64,000 bases of DNA from CBDATA01 sp965215615 (GTDB lineage: Bacteria > Acidobacteriota > Vicinamibacteria > Marinacidobacterales > Marinacidobacteraceae), in NCBI GenBank assembly GCA_965215615.1, contig OZ244068.1, positions 992,001-1,056,000 on the forward strand, given 5' to 3'. Under the pieces are notes generated by a model. The model saw only the letters and a program-made list of their open reading frames with translations. It did no database searches and was not told where the DNA came from. The stretch's first letter is position 1. Each line of letters starts with the position of its first letter. Below, one piece after another: positions 16,477-25,312 of the stretch. Made by a program: the position numbers and the translations under genes.

Positions 16477-18588
16477 TCAGGAACCGTCAGGACGGCGTGG
16501 CGGAGCCAGACGGACCGCCCATAAGCCGCTGTGGAAGTCCGAGAAGAAGATCACCCCCTTGTGGGGCTGGGGCCCCCAGACGAAGGGAGCGTTCGAGACG
16601 AATCCGTCCGGGTCGTCGGAATAGAACTTCGCGACTTCGCGCCCCTGCCGGAAGAGATCCCCCACCAGTTCCCCGGAGACATCCACCACCCGCAGGCCGC
16701 CGTTGAAGTAGGCGACGTACATCAAATCCCTTTCGGTGTCGATCCACAGGTTGTGCGGGCCGGCCTCCGGAACCCGGTACCGGGCGATCTCGACCGGGTT
16801 CTCCGGGTCGTCGAACTCGTTGATGTGGATCCATCCCATGGCCCGCGAGGGCATCCGCTCTTCCCAGGCGATGATGGGGCCGGGGATTCGGGGGTTGACC
16901 GGATGGGATTCGTCTCCGGTGACCACATAGAAGCGATCCGCCGAGTGGCTGCGGAAGGGCCACACCGCGTGATTCCAGCCGGTGAGCTGATGCAGCCGGC
17001 CCATTTCCACTGGATTGCGCGGCGAGCCACCCACTCTTCCGCCGCCGACATCCACCACCACCAGCCCGTCGGTGTTGCCGGCCTGGAAGGCGATCCCGTC
17101 CTCGATCCAGATATCGTGGACACTCCGGCCCGGGCGGGGATCCTCGAACCGCGCCACCCGGAAGGGGTTCTTCGGATCCTCGGCGTTCACCACGTCCCAG
17201 CGCCGGCCGTTGTTGATCGCGTAGATGTGGCCTTCGTGAAAGAAGACGTTGTGGACCCCGCCGGTGAGTTCATCGTCGAACCGGGAGAGAATCGTCGGGT
17301 TCCGCGGGTCCGAGACATCGAGGATCACGAAGCCGTTACGACGGTTGGAGGCCCCTTCGCGGGTGATGACCGCGACCCGGCCATCCTCCGAGACCTTGAC
17401 ATCGTTGACGGTGCGGGCATCCACCTGGATCTCGGCGATCCGCTCCATCCTGGCCGGGTCGGTGACATCGAAGAAGAACGCCTTGCCGTCGGCGTTCCAG
17501 GTCCCGAGGATCGCGTAGTCACGGCCATCCTCGCCTTCCCAGATCCAAAGATCGGAAGTGGCCCGGTCGCGGACCGGCGCATGTCCGACGAACTCGAGCG
17601 TCTTCCCCACGTTTCTCGGAACGACCCGGATCGGGATCTCCGCCCGGGCATCTCCGGAGCTCGCCGAGACGAGGTAGAGGCCCGGCTGTTCGGCCACGAA
17701 CCGGCCGTCCGGAAGAACCTGCGCCGGAGCGCCGGCACCCACCGTGTCGTAGCGACTCGGATCGGGGTGGGATTCGAGCGCGAAGCGGATCGGCGCATCG
17801 GCGACCGGAGCGCCCTCCGCATCGGCTGCGGTGGCGGCGATCCGCACGACATCCCCGGTGCGAAGCGCACCGGGGAGCGCCTCTCCCGCGAAGGAGGCAT
17901 CGAGTCGCACCGTCGTCGCCGGGTTGGGGAGGATCTCGATCTCGGCCTCGGCGAGCAGATCCCCCTCGCGGGCGGTGAGCCGGATGGTCCCCGGCGCGAG
18001 CGCCCGCAGCACCCCTGCCGCATCGGCCCGGTAGGTCGGAGGGCGCGGCCGGTCGTAGAAGGGATGGGCGTGGAAGGCACCGGCGAAGAGCGGGCCGAAG
18101 GCGGCCACCGTCGCCACCTCTTCCGGGCTCGCGGTCAGTTCCGGGCGGATGTCGCGGGGTTCGGCCCCGGTGTCCTCGGCGAGCAGGCGAACCCGGACGC
18201 TCGCACCGACCAGAACCCGCTCGGGAAGATCCACGAAGCGGATCGCGGCGAGCTCGGAGGGAAGCACCCGGACCGGAATCTCCACCCGGATTCCCGGGTC
18301 GTCCGGTTCAGTGAAGCCGGGGGTGGTTCCGGCATCCGGTGAAAGCGCGACCAGCGTGTGCTCCCCGGCGCGATGGGCGGTCACCACCCCGGTGTGGGAG
18401 ACGCTGACATCGGCGGGAGCGCGTGAGAAGAACAGGATCCGGGCACCCGGTTCCGCCATCCCGTCCGCGCCGGTGAGGGTGGCGGTCAGGCTCGCGGTAT
18501 CGCCGACCCGGAGCTCCAGCGTTTCGGGAGTGACCTCGAGCGTCCGCTCCTGGGGAAGAAGCCCGAGCAGCAGCGCGGCGAGGATCAC
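16477..18588 (-). CDS. Secreted LVIVD-repeat beta-propeller with Ig-like domains (copy 2)
   Basis: 703 residues from GTG 18588, which overlaps the upstream stop as GTGA; the frame is open further upstream but only as a shadow of copy 1. A short signal (VILAALLLGLLPQ) is followed by two or three bacterial Ig-like (BIG2-type) domains (LEVTPETLELRVGDTASL, then FVDLPERVLVGASVRV). From about residue 330 the LVIVD repeats begin: FFFDVTDPARMERIAEI, FVILDVSDPRNPTILSRF, DVVNAEDPKNPFRVARF, GLVVVDVGG, GGLRVVDVSGELVGDLF. It ends FVWGPQPHKGVIFFSDFHSGLWAVRL. Such propellers are surface or periplasmic; no enzyme motif is visible. About half of the C-terminal half is identical to copy 1. Confidence 0.85.
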   Translation of the reverse strand: MILAALLLGLLPQERTLEVTPETLELRVGDTASLTATLTGADGMAEPGARILFFSRAPADVSVSHTGVVTAHRAGEHTLVALSPDAGTTPGFTEPDDPGIRVEIPVRVLPSELAAIRFVDLPERVLVGASVRVRLLAEDTGAEPRDIRPELTASPEEVATVAAFGPLFAGAFHAHPFYDRPRPPTYRADAAGVLRALAPGTIRLTAREGDLLAEAEIEILPNPATTVRLDASFAGEALPGALRTGDVVRIAATAADAEGAPVADAPIRFALESHPDPSRYDTVGAGAPAQVLPDGRFVAEQPGLYLVSASSGDARAEIPIRVVPRNVGKTLEFVGHAPVRDRATSDLWIWEGEDGRDYAILGTWNADGKAFFFDVTDPARMERIAEIQVDARTVNDVKVSEDGRVAVITREGASNRRNGFVILDVSDPRNPTILSRFDDELTGGVHNVFFHEGHIYAINNGRRWDVVNAEDPKNPFRVARFEDPRPGRSVHDIWIEDGIAFQAGNTDGLVVVDVGGGRVGGSPRNPVEMGRLHQLTGWNHAVWPFRSHSADRFYVVTGDESHPVNPRIPGPIIAWEERMPSRAMGWIHINEFDDPENPVEIARYRVPEAGPHNLWIDTERDLMYVAYFNGGLRVVDVSGELVGDLFRQGREVAKFYSDDPDGFVSNAPFVWGPQPHKGVIFFSDFHSGLWAVRLAPPRRPDGS

Positions 18589-20657
18589 TCGGTGCTTCCC
18601 CGGGCGCTTTCGCCGGGCGCCTTCAGCCGAACCGCCCAGAGACCGCTGTTGAAGTCGGCGAGAAAGATCGTCCCCTTGTGCGGCTGGGGCCCCCAGGTGA
18701 ACGCTGCGTTCGCGAGGAAGCCCTCGTTGTCTTCCGGGAAGAAGCGGGCGATCTGCCGCCCCTGCCGGTAGAGATCGCCCATCAAATCTCCGGAGACATC
18801 CACCACCCGAAGGCCCGCATCGTAGTAGCCGACGTACATGATCTCTTCTTCCCAATCGATCCACAGGTTGTGGGGCCCCGAATCGGCGAGTTCGAATCGC
18901 GCCACCTCTTCCGGATTCTGCGGGTCGGTGAAATCCACGAAATGGAGCCATCCCCTGGCCCGCGAGGGAATCTGCTCCTGCCAGAGGATCCCCCCGGCAT
19001 CCGGCCGGCGGGGGTTCAGATAGAACGCCTCGTCGCCGCCGACCACGTAGAGCTTCCCGGTGGAGGGGCTGCGGAACGGCCACACCGCGTGGCTCCAGCC
19101 GGTGATCTGAGGAAACCGGCCCATCTCCACCGGGGTATTCGGGCTGCCGCCCATCCCGCCTCCGCCGACATCCACCATGATGAGGCCGTCGGTCCGCCCC
19201 GCCTGGTAGGCGATCCCGTCCCGCACCCAGACATCGTGCACGGAGCGGCCGGGACTCGTGGTTTCGTACCGGGAGACGCGGAAGGGGTTTCGCGGATCCT
19301 CGACGTTGATCACGTCCCAGCGCCGGCCGTTGTTCACCGCATAGACGTGGTTTTCATCGAGAAAGACATTGTGCACGCCGCCGGTGAGTCCCTCGTCGAA
19401 GTTCGCGAGGATCTCCACCTCGCGGGGGTTGGAACAGTCGAGCAGGACCACGCCGTTCCTCCGGTTGGATGCGCCTTCACGGCTGATCGCGCAAAGCGTC
19501 CCGTCTTCCGAGACCTTCACGTCGTTCACGGTGCGGGCATCCACCTGGACGGTGTCGATCAACTCCATGTTGCGGGGGTCGGTGACATCGTAGAAATAGG
19601 CGTGCCCCTCGGCGTTCCAGGTTCCGTGGACGGCGTAGTCGCGGCCGTCCACTCCCTCCCAGACCCAGAGATCACCCGTCACCCGGTCGGACACCCGGGC
19701 GTGTCCGAGGAACTCGATCTCCCGCTCCACGTTCCGGGGAACCGCCCGCACCGTCTGCCGGGCGAGCCGGTCTCCGCTCATCGCGATCACCGTATAGACC
19801 CCCGGCTGCTCGGCGACGAAACGCCCCCGCTGGTCCACCTGTGCCGGCGCTCCGGCTCCGAGCGATTCCGGCCGGAACGGATCCGGCCGCGATTCGAGCG
19901 CGTAGCGGACCGGGATACCGGCGAGTACCGATCCGTCTTCCCGGTAGGCGGTCGCCGGAAATTCCAGCACGTCCCCGGTCCGGACTTCGATCCGTTTCGG
20001 TGCCATGAGTTCGAGCCGGGCCACCGGATCGGGCCCGACCCGGACCTCCCGCGTCACGCTCAGCCCGGAATGTTCGGCGGTGATCCGCACCACGCCTTCG
20101 CCGGTGAAGGTCACCATGCCGAAGGCATCCACGCTCGCGATCGCCGGATCGCTGACCGAAAGGATCGCGCTGAGTCCTTCGCGGACTTCCGAGGCCTGAT
20201 CCCGTCCCTTGATCGCGAAAGGAATGCTCGCCCCCCGGTGCGTCCGTTCGGTTCCTTCGGAGAAGAAGAGCTCGACGAGTTCGGGGTCCGGGACGGTCAC
20301 AGTGATGGAAGCCCGAACGCCCGGATCCCGGTTGCTGTAGTAGTCCCAGTTTCCGTCGAAGGCCTGATCCGGGAGCAACGCGGTGACCCGGTGCTCGCCC
20401 GGACGGTTGGCGGTCACGAGGCCACCCGGAGTCACGGTCAGCGCGAGCCGGTTGCCGGAGAAGAACACGATCCGGGCGCTCTCGATCCGGTTGCCGGCCG
20501 CATCCCGCGCGATCACCGTCAATTGGCTCGACTCGCCGACCGCGAGCGTCAGCGCGGCGGGCTCGATCGAGACCGACGGGTGGTCGGGTGTTTCCTGCGC
20601 GGCGGCGGTGGCCGAGAGCGCAGCGAGGAGGGGAAGGAGGCGGCGGGAGAAAGTCAT
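18585..20657 (-). CDS. Secreted LVIVD-repeat beta-propeller with Ig-like domains (copy 1)
   Basis: 690 residues. Signal peptide MTFSRRLLPLLAALSATAAAQ, then Ig-like domains (SIEPAALTLAVGESSQLTV, then ELFFSEGTERTHRGASIPF, then LELMAPKRIEVRTGDVLEF) and from about 315 the LVIVD propeller (YFYDVTDPRNMELIDTV, VVLLDCSNPREVEIL, DVINVEDPRNPFRVSRY, GLIMVDVGGGGMGG, AGLRVVDVSGDLMGDLY). The C-terminus AFTWGPQPHKGTIFLADFNSGLWAVRL matches copy 2 almost word for word, so the two are tandem duplicates. TAATTT 6 bases before the ATG is the probable -10, with no Shine-Dalgarno. First gene of a three-gene unit; divergent from the VWA gene. Confidence 0.87.
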   Translation of the reverse strand: MTFSRRLLPLLAALSATAAAQETPDHPSVSIEPAALTLAVGESSQLTVIARDAAGNRIESARIVFFSGNRLALTVTPGGLVTANRPGEHRVTALLPDQAFDGNWDYYSNRDPGVRASITVTVPDPELVELFFSEGTERTHRGASIPFAIKGRDQASEVREGLSAILSVSDPAIASVDAFGMVTFTGEGVVRITAEHSGLSVTREVRVGPDPVARLELMAPKRIEVRTGDVLEFPATAYREDGSVLAGIPVRYALESRPDPFRPESLGAGAPAQVDQRGRFVAEQPGVYTVIAMSGDRLARQTVRAVPRNVEREIEFLGHARVSDRVTGDLWVWEGVDGRDYAVHGTWNAEGHAYFYDVTDPRNMELIDTVQVDARTVNDVKVSEDGTLCAISREGASNRRNGVVLLDCSNPREVEILANFDEGLTGGVHNVFLDENHVYAVNNGRRWDVINVEDPRNPFRVSRYETTSPGRSVHDVWVRDGIAYQAGRTDGLIMVDVGGGGMGGSPNTPVEMGRFPQITGWSHAVWPFRSPSTGKLYVVGGDEAFYLNPRRPDAGGILWQEQIPSRARGWLHFVDFTDPQNPEEVARFELADSGPHNLWIDWEEEIMYVGYYDAGLRVVDVSGDLMGDLYRQGRQIARFFPEDNEGFLANAAFTWGPQPHKGTIFLADFNSGLWAVRLKAPGESARGSTE

Positions 20658-20663
20658 CGAGCC

Positions 20664-20669
20664 AAATTA
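20664..20669 (-). promoter_or_regulatory. -10 element of the LVIVD operon
   Basis: On the minus strand TAATTT (20669-20664) is followed by six bases and the ATG at 20657. A plus-strand TACCAT at 20680-20685 may serve the divergent VWA gene. Confidence 0.5.
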
Positions 20670-20701
20670 CCAGCCCCGGTACCATTCCCCGCACCGTTCC
20701 C

Positions 20702-23311
20702 GTGACCTTCGAAGCTCTCTGGCCGCTTTTTCTGTTGCCGCTGCTCGCGGTCGTGGCGCTGGTCGCCCGTTCTTCGGACCTCCGCTGGCCGAAGTCGCGC
20801 GCCCGGGCTTCGCTCGCGCTCCGCCTCGCGGCTGTCGGGTTCCTGGTCTTCGCGCTCTGCCAGCCGGTTCTGAGCGCAAGGTCGCGGGATGTGGCGGTCG
20901 CCTTCGTGGTGGATGTGTCGCGGAGCGTTTCGGCGCGCTCCATCCAGGATGCGGTCGGGTGGTCGGAGCAGGTGGCGAACCGTCTCGGGCCGGGCGATGC
21001 CCACTTCGTCGCTTTCGCCGACCAGCCGGTCGCGGTGCCTTCCGCCGATGACCTGCTCGGCGTTCTGGTGGCGGACGGTGGCGGCGGAGCGAACGAAGTC
21101 CCGGAAGGATCGCTCGACCAGAGCCGGACCCATATCGAGGCGGCGCTTCGCTACGCGGCGGCGCGGCTGCCTCCCGATCGGCTCAAGCGGATCGTGCTCT
21201 TTTCGGATGGCCGGGAGACCGACGGCGACAGCACCCGGGCGCTCGATGCCCTGAAGGCGGGCGGTGTCCGCATCTTCCCGGCACCCGCCGCGGCGCGATC
21301 GGACGGGGGCGGCCTGGTGGACCGGATCCGGGTTCCGCCAGGGGCGCGCGCCGGAGAGATGGCAGGTATCGAGGTGGATGTCTTTTCGGCCGAAGGCGGC
21401 CCGGCGGAAATCCGGCTGATCGGGGATGGCGAGACGCTGGCCTCCGCCTTCGTGGATCTGCCTCCCGGATCGAGCACGGTCCCGATGCCAGCCCGTCTCG
21501 AAGCGCCGGGGATGGTCTCGCTCGAAGCCGAAATCGAAGTGGACGGCGACCGGTTGGATCTCAACGACCGTCGTGCGGTGGAGGTGAGCGTGGCTCCGCC
21601 CGCCCGGGTGCTCTACGTGGAGGGCCAGCCGGACAGCGCCCACTACCTGCGGGATGCCCTCGATTCGGACGGAGTGGAGGTGCAACTGGCCCCGCCGGCG
21701 GCGCTCGGGCTTCTCGATCTGACCGGGTTCGACTCGGTAGTGCTGAGTGACATCCCTCCGGAGCGACTGCCCGAGCCGGTGATGGAGCGGGTGGCGAGCT
21801 ATGTTCGCGACGGCGGGGGTGGGCTCGTGTTCGCGGCCGGAGAGTCGAGCTATGGAGAAGACGGGTATTCGGAGTCGGTGATCGAGCGCGCCCTGCCGGT
21901 GGACTTCCGCATCGAGGAGAAGTGGAAGGATCTGTCGCTCATCATCGTGCTGGACAAGTCCTACAGCATGTATGGGCGCAAGATCGCGCTCGCCAAGGAA
22001 GCCACCAAGGCTGCCCTCGACCTGCTCGAGGACAACCACCGCTTCGGGGTGGTCACCTTCGACTGGAATCCCTACACCACCATCCCGCTGCAACTGGTGA
22101 GCGACCGGGAGTGGATCAAGGAGGGGATCAGCCGCATCCAGGCGAGCGCCCAGACGAACATCTACCCCGCTCTCGAACGCGCCTACGAACAGCTCGCGGA
22201 GAGCCCTTCCAAGGTCAAGCACGTGATCCTGCTTTCCGACGGCAAGACCTACCCCGATGATTACGAGGAGCTCGTGAACCGGATGGAAGAGGATGAAATC
22301 ACCATCTCCACGGTGGCGGTGGGCGAGGAGGCGGATCGTGAGTTGCTTTCCGACATCGCCGACTGGGGGGACGGGCGCAGCTACTTCATCCGCGACGCGG
22401 CCCGCGTCCAGCAGATCTTCGTGGAAGAGACCCAGATCGCCCTCGATTCCACCCTGATCGAGGAGCCGTTCCGCCCGGTGGTCCGCCAGGAGGCGCGGGT
22501 GCTCGACGGGCTCGATTTCGATTCCGCCCCGGAGCTCAAGGGCTTCGTGGCCACCATGCCCAAGGCGACCGCCGAAGTCCTGCTCGAAGGCCCGGACGAA
22601 GAGCCGCTGCTCGCCCGCTGGCAGTACGGGCTCGGTCACGCGACGATGTTCACTTCCGATTGCAAGAACCGGTGGGCGACGGATTGGGTCGAGTGGGATG
22701 GCTACGGGAAATTCTGGACGCAGGTGGTCCGGGGGGCCATGCGTCGGGGCGGGGGGCCGGACGTGGAGTTCGAAGTCACCCGTCGCGGGCCGTCAGCGGA
22801 TGTCCGGCTGTCGCTCATCGCCGAGGACGGCTCGTTCCCGAAGGACGTGAACCCGGAGCTGGAGGTCCGCTACGGCGGCCTCGCCGGACGCGCCGTCATG
22901 CGTCAGGTGGGTCCGGGGCTCTTCGAAGCGGAGGCGCCGCTCGACCTCGCATCCGGCCAGACGGCTCGCTTCCGCATCCTTCCGGAGTCGCTCCCGGAGG
23001 AGATGGCGGGACGGATGGACCTCGAGCGGGCCATCCACATCAGCTACCCGGATGAATACCGGTTCCTCCCGACGGATGACGGGCACCTCGAAGCGCTCGC
23101 GCTCGCGACCGGAGGGCAGGTGGCACCGACCGCCGAAGAGGTGCTGGCCGCCCACGGTGACCGGGTGACCGATTCCCGGGCGCTTTGGCCGCTGCTTGCG
23201 CTCCTGGGACTGTTTGCCTACCTGCTGGATATCTCGGTGCGGCGCACTCCGTGGGTCTGGACCCGCCTCCGGCGGCGGCTGGACCGGCGGGTGCAGCCGG
23301 GCCCGGCCTGA
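20702..23311 (+). CDS. Membrane protein with two VWA domains and a GATase1-like domain
   Basis: 869 residues from GTG 20702; the open frame begins at 20588, but that upstream part is Gly/Arg-rich and overlaps the divergent gene. Two N-terminal transmembrane helices (about 5-22 and 37-56) are followed by a first VWA domain with MIDAS DVSRS (71-75), an Ig-like stretch, a glutamine-amidotransferase-like domain (ARVLYVEGQPDSAHYLRDAL ... GGGLVFAAGE), a second VWA domain with DKSYSMYG, and a C-terminal helix (LLALLGLFAYLLDI). This is the BatA-like/VWA architecture found near MoxR ATPases and cell-envelope stress genes, but no MoxR is adjacent. It may act as a metal-dependent adhesion or assembly platform; that is inference. 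Confidence 0.82.
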   Translation: MTFEALWPLFLLPLLAVVALVARSSDLRWPKSRARASLALRLAAVGFLVFALCQPVLSARSRDVAVAFVVDVSRSVSARSIQDAVGWSEQVANRLGPGDAHFVAFADQPVAVPSADDLLGVLVADGGGGANEVPEGSLDQSRTHIEAALRYAAARLPPDRLKRIVLFSDGRETDGDSTRALDALKAGGVRIFPAPAAARSDGGGLVDRIRVPPGARAGEMAGIEVDVFSAEGGPAEIRLIGDGETLASAFVDLPPGSSTVPMPARLEAPGMVSLEAEIEVDGDRLDLNDRRAVEVSVAPPARVLYVEGQPDSAHYLRDALDSDGVEVQLAPPAALGLLDLTGFDSVVLSDIPPERLPEPVMERVASYVRDGGGGLVFAAGESSYGEDGYSESVIERALPVDFRIEEKWKDLSLIIVLDKSYSMYGRKIALAKEATKAALDLLEDNHRFGVVTFDWNPYTTIPLQLVSDREWIKEGISRIQASAQTNIYPALERAYEQLAESPSKVKHVILLSDGKTYPDDYEELVNRMEEDEITISTVAVGEEADRELLSDIADWGDGRSYFIRDAARVQQIFVEETQIALDSTLIEEPFRPVVRQEARVLDGLDFDSAPELKGFVATMPKATAEVLLEGPDEEPLLARWQYGLGHATMFTSDCKNRWATDWVEWDGYGKFWTQVVRGAMRRGGGPDVEFEVTRRGPSADVRLSLIAEDGSFPKDVNPELEVRYGGLAGRAVMRQVGPGLFEAEAPLDLASGQTARFRILPESLPEEMAGRMDLERAIHISYPDEYRFLPTDDGHLEALALATGGQVAPTAEEVLAAHGDRVTDSRALWPLLALLGLFAYLLDISVRRTPWVWTRLRRRLDRRVQPGPA

Positions 23312-23332
23312 TCCGATCCCGATGCCGGCCCA

Positions 23333-23361
23333 CTGACCGGGTGGAGTGTTTCGGATACCAT
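23333..23361 (+). promoter_or_regulatory. Promoter of the small CxxCH protein gene
   Basis: CTGACC (23333-23338) and TACCAT (23356-23361) are separated by 17 bases, and the ATG follows 6 bases later at 23368. The spacing is that of a sigma-70-type promoter with a start site at the initiation codon. Confidence 0.5.
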
Positions 23362-23367
23362 TGGCGG

Positions 23368-23679
23368 ATGCGCATGGGCCGCGAGAAGGGTGTTCGCCGG
23401 AGCCTGTCCGGGTCGCTTGTCCGGGTTGCCTGCGTCCTCCTCTTGTCACTCGGGGTGGGGGGAGCGGCTGTGGCGGCCGAGGCTTTCTGCCATGGAGAGC
23501 ACGCCCTGGATGAGCCATGCGCAGCTTGTCATTCGTCGCAGCGGTCCGCCACCGAACCGGCCGGCTCGCTGCCTGTCGGAGCCGCCGATGTTGCGGTGCC
23601 GTTCGACGAGTCACCTGGAGCGTTTCGGGCTCCGTCCGTTCTCGATCACAATCAACCGGCTCGCGCTCCTCCCGCCTGA
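23368..23679 (+). CDS. Small secreted CxxCH protein, unrecognised
   Basis: 103 residues from ATG 23368 (a second in-frame ATG is at 23374). The N-terminus is Arg-rich and followed by a hydrophobic run (VACVLLLSLGVGGAAVAAEA) typical of a signal peptide. The mature part begins FCHGEHALDEPCAACHSSQ, with one CAACH that could bind haem c or a metal, and then an Ala/Pro-rich tail with no predicted fold. A well-formed promoter precedes it. I do not recognise the family. The VWA gene ends 56 bases upstream. Confidence 0.5.
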   Translation: MRMGREKGVRRSLSGSLVRVACVLLLSLGVGGAAVAAEAFCHGEHALDEPCAACHSSQRSATEPAGSLPVGAADVAVPFDESPGAFRAPSVLDHNQPARAPPA

Positions 23680-23699
23680 CTCCAACGGGAAACCGCACA

Positions 23700-23722
23700 C
23701 GCCCGCCGGGAATCGGCGGGCG
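23700..23722 (+). terminator. Strong GC hairpin after the CxxCH gene
   Basis: A perfect 9-bp stem (CGCCCGCCG / CGGCGGGCG) with the loop GGAAT begins 20 bases after the stop codon. There is no T-run behind it; the sequence passes directly into the coiled-coil gene fragment. It could stop transcription or protect a 3' end. Confidence 0.4.
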
Positions 23723-23788
23723 GGATGTCCAGTCTCTCGCGGAGCGCGTGGCCCGACTCGAAGGCGCGATTCCGTTCCTCTCCCGCAG
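23721..23788 (+). pseudogene. 3'-end fragment A of the coiled-coil gene
   Basis: Bases 23721-23782 match 25688-25749 of the intact coiled-coil gene with only two mismatches and would encode RDVQSLAERVARLEGAIPFLS. The rest of the gene is absent: upstream is the GC hairpin, downstream the RES toxin gene ends at 23794. The last 32 bases (23757-23788) recur with three mismatches at 25190-25221 on the other side of the toxin-antitoxin pair. Confidence 0.7.
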
Positions 23789-23793
23789 CATGA

Positions 23794-24429
23794 TCAGATA
23801 ACGATCACGATGCCGGCCCGCTGACCGGCGAGCCGGCAATCAGAGAAGAAGGACGGGTTCGTTTTGCCGTCCCGTACATGGACGATGTACAGGTCGGTCG
23901 CGCGAACACGATCCCCGTAGAAAAGATATGCATCATCCGGATCGCATGGATTCGAGGTCCAGACGAGGCCCTCGATGTGTGGAAATTGGTCGTGAATCGC
24001 TTTTGCCCAGGTGGCGGTGTTCAGGTAGCACCCGGGAGGAGAAGCGGTCAAGGCTTCACGGGGAACCCCCCATCTGGCGAGATCAGGAGCTCGTAACGAA
24101 GCGAGCGTGAGATCGCGCCTTGTACGGAGCAGGCCGTGGGTGCGGGTCATAAGCGCGGATACCGGGACGGTCTTCCTTGGACTTGTTGCCGGGATGCCGC
24201 GGAACAGCGTTTCAAACGCTACAGAATCGAAGGTGTTTCCTGCGTAGAGGGAAGGGACGCAGTTCCCGTTGGTGTCCAGGATCGGCGCAAATCGGGTGGG
24301 TCTCCCGAGACATGGATTGAAGACGTTGGACTTCCTGTTGCGATCGTGGATGCGGTGCAGATCGGTTCCCGAGGCGAGAACACGGGGACGAGGATCCGCC
24401 AGATCTCGCGGAGGGATCGGAATCGTCAC
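23794..24429 (-). CDS. RES-domain toxin
   Basis: About 211 residues from GTG 24429 (a TTG at 24447, 8 bases after the antitoxin stop, is the alternative). RES toxins degrade or modify NAD+. The family pattern is clear: LHRIHDRNRKSNVFNP, then TRFAPILDTNGNCVPSLYAG, then VAFETLFRGIP, and the late Ser in GLVWTSNPCDPD, covering the conserved Arg, Tyr, Glu and Ser. It ends AGIVIVI, slightly different from most members. The gene follows its antitoxin on the same strand, the normal order in this system. The pair is AT-richer than the chromosome and lies between two direct-repeat fragments of a coiled-coil gene. Confidence 0.82.
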   Translation of the reverse strand: MTIPIPPRDLADPRPRVLASGTDLHRIHDRNRKSNVFNPCLGRPTRFAPILDTNGNCVPSLYAGNTFDSVAFETLFRGIPATSPRKTVPVSALMTRTHGLLRTRRDLTLASLRAPDLARWGVPREALTASPPGCYLNTATWAKAIHDQFPHIEGLVWTSNPCDPDDAYLFYGDRVRATDLYIVHVRDGKTNPSFFSDCRLAGQRAGIVIVI

Positions 24430-24454
24430 GATCCGCGTCCCGGTCAACCCCCTG

Positions 24455-25141
24455 TCAACCCTCGACGGGGTTCGCGAAGTCGCGGGCCGCATCGAGGATT
24501 TTGTCCGTGTCGTCGAGACTTTTTTGTGGTTCGGCACCGCCCAGCCAGCCATTGCCAGAAGCGAACCACAGTGCAATCTGCCAAGGGGTTGCCGCCGACA
24601 CCTCCGCGAGGATACGCTTGATGACCGGGTGTGGTTGTCCGTCCTCGAACTGGAAGGCAGGGAAGAGATCCCTTCCTCCATATCGGACAGCGAATATCCG
24701 ACGCTCGCGCTTCCAACGCGACGCAGGCTCGCTCGGGTTCCTGGGGTTGAGACCCGACGCGATGCGAACTTCGGGGCCAGCAAGAACGGGCGTATCTCGC
24801 AGGTAGTCGGCACGCAGCGAGGCGTTATCCATCTCCAGCCGGGCGTGGATTTCTTCTCGGGGAAGATCGGAGAGGATGCTCTCGACCATGATCTCGATGT
24901 TGTGGTCGCTGAGATGGCGCCGGTGCATGGCGACCATTGGCTCGAGGCGGGTCAATACCCGGCGGACGAGGAGACCGAGTTCGGCGCTCGCCGTGCCTAC
25001 CAGGGTCCAGTCTCCCGATATCCCCGGAGATGCGCTGATGATTTGCTCACGGGCCGCTTCAGGAAGCGACCGAAGGGCATCGGCAGGCAGGTTGAGACTT
25101 ATCAGAGACGTTTCCTCACGGGTTTTGACGTTCGTTGTCAC
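24455..25141 (-). CDS. Antitoxin of the RES toxin (Xre/MbcA/ParS-like C-terminus)
   Basis: 228 residues from GTG 25141; a TAG in frame lies just upstream. The C-terminal third carries the toxin-binding pattern of MbcA/ParS/Xre antitoxins: RRIFAVRYGGRDLFPAFQF, HPVIKRILAEV, PWQIALWFASGNGWLGG and a final helix. The N-terminal part (about 1-110) is helical and probably binds DNA, and the middle has the LEMDNASLRADYL pattern that I know from RES-linked antitoxins. It neutralises the neighbouring toxin and is likely to repress its own promoter, which overlaps an AT-rich inverted repeat. Confidence 0.75.
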   Translation of the reverse strand: MTTNVKTREETSLISLNLPADALRSLPEAAREQIISASPGISGDWTLVGTASAELGLLVRRVLTRLEPMVAMHRRHLSDHNIEIMVESILSDLPREEIHARLEMDNASLRADYLRDTPVLAGPEVRIASGLNPRNPSEPASRWKRERRIFAVRYGGRDLFPAFQFEDGQPHPVIKRILAEVSAATPWQIALWFASGNGWLGGAEPQKSLDDTDKILDAARDFANPVEG

Positions 25142-25147
25142 AGCGTG

Positions 25148-25176
25148 AGACTATCGCGAATATTAAAATTCGACAA
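25148..25176 (-). promoter_or_regulatory. Promoter and candidate operator of the RES toxin-antitoxin pair
   Basis: On the minus strand TTGTCG (25176-25171) and TAGTCT (25153-25148) are 17 bases apart, and the antitoxin GTG follows 6 bases later. Between the two boxes is CGAAT-N6-ATTCG (25157-25172), an AT-rich inverted repeat well placed for autorepression. Confidence 0.6.
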
Positions 25177-25180
25177 AATC

Positions 25181-25258
25181 GTGGACTGGCTCGAAGGCAC
25201 GATCCCGCTCCTCTCCCGCAGACAGGAAAGCTCCCCGTCGCCGGCCAGCGCCGCACAG
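25181..25258 (+). pseudogene. 3'-end fragment B of the coiled-coil gene
   Basis: This stretch corresponds to the end of the intact coiled-coil gene (about 25715-25794): it would read LEGTIPLLSRRQ and then SPSPASAAQ, against LEGAIPFLSPRRKSSPPPVSAA in the intact copy. It lacks the gene's beginning and its stop is mutated. Its segment 25190-25221 repeats 23757-23788. It lies directly upstream of the toxin-antitoxin promoter. Confidence 0.65.
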
Positions 25259-25312
25259 GACGGGCGCGGGTGCCTCGCCCGGGTTCCACCACAGGCTGTT
25301 AGAGTCCTTCCC

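Noticed and set aside
16531..20705. Two long plus-strand frames (603 and 675 codons) opposite the LVIVD genes
   Set aside because: Each repeats the pattern of the other only because the real genes are duplicates; no domain of their own.
23339..23820. Repeated GATGCCGGCCCxCTGACCGG at 23321 and 23810 as terminal repeats of a mobile element
   Set aside because: The match is only about 20 bases and overlaps a promoter in one case and the RES 3' end in the other; no second feature supports an element boundary.
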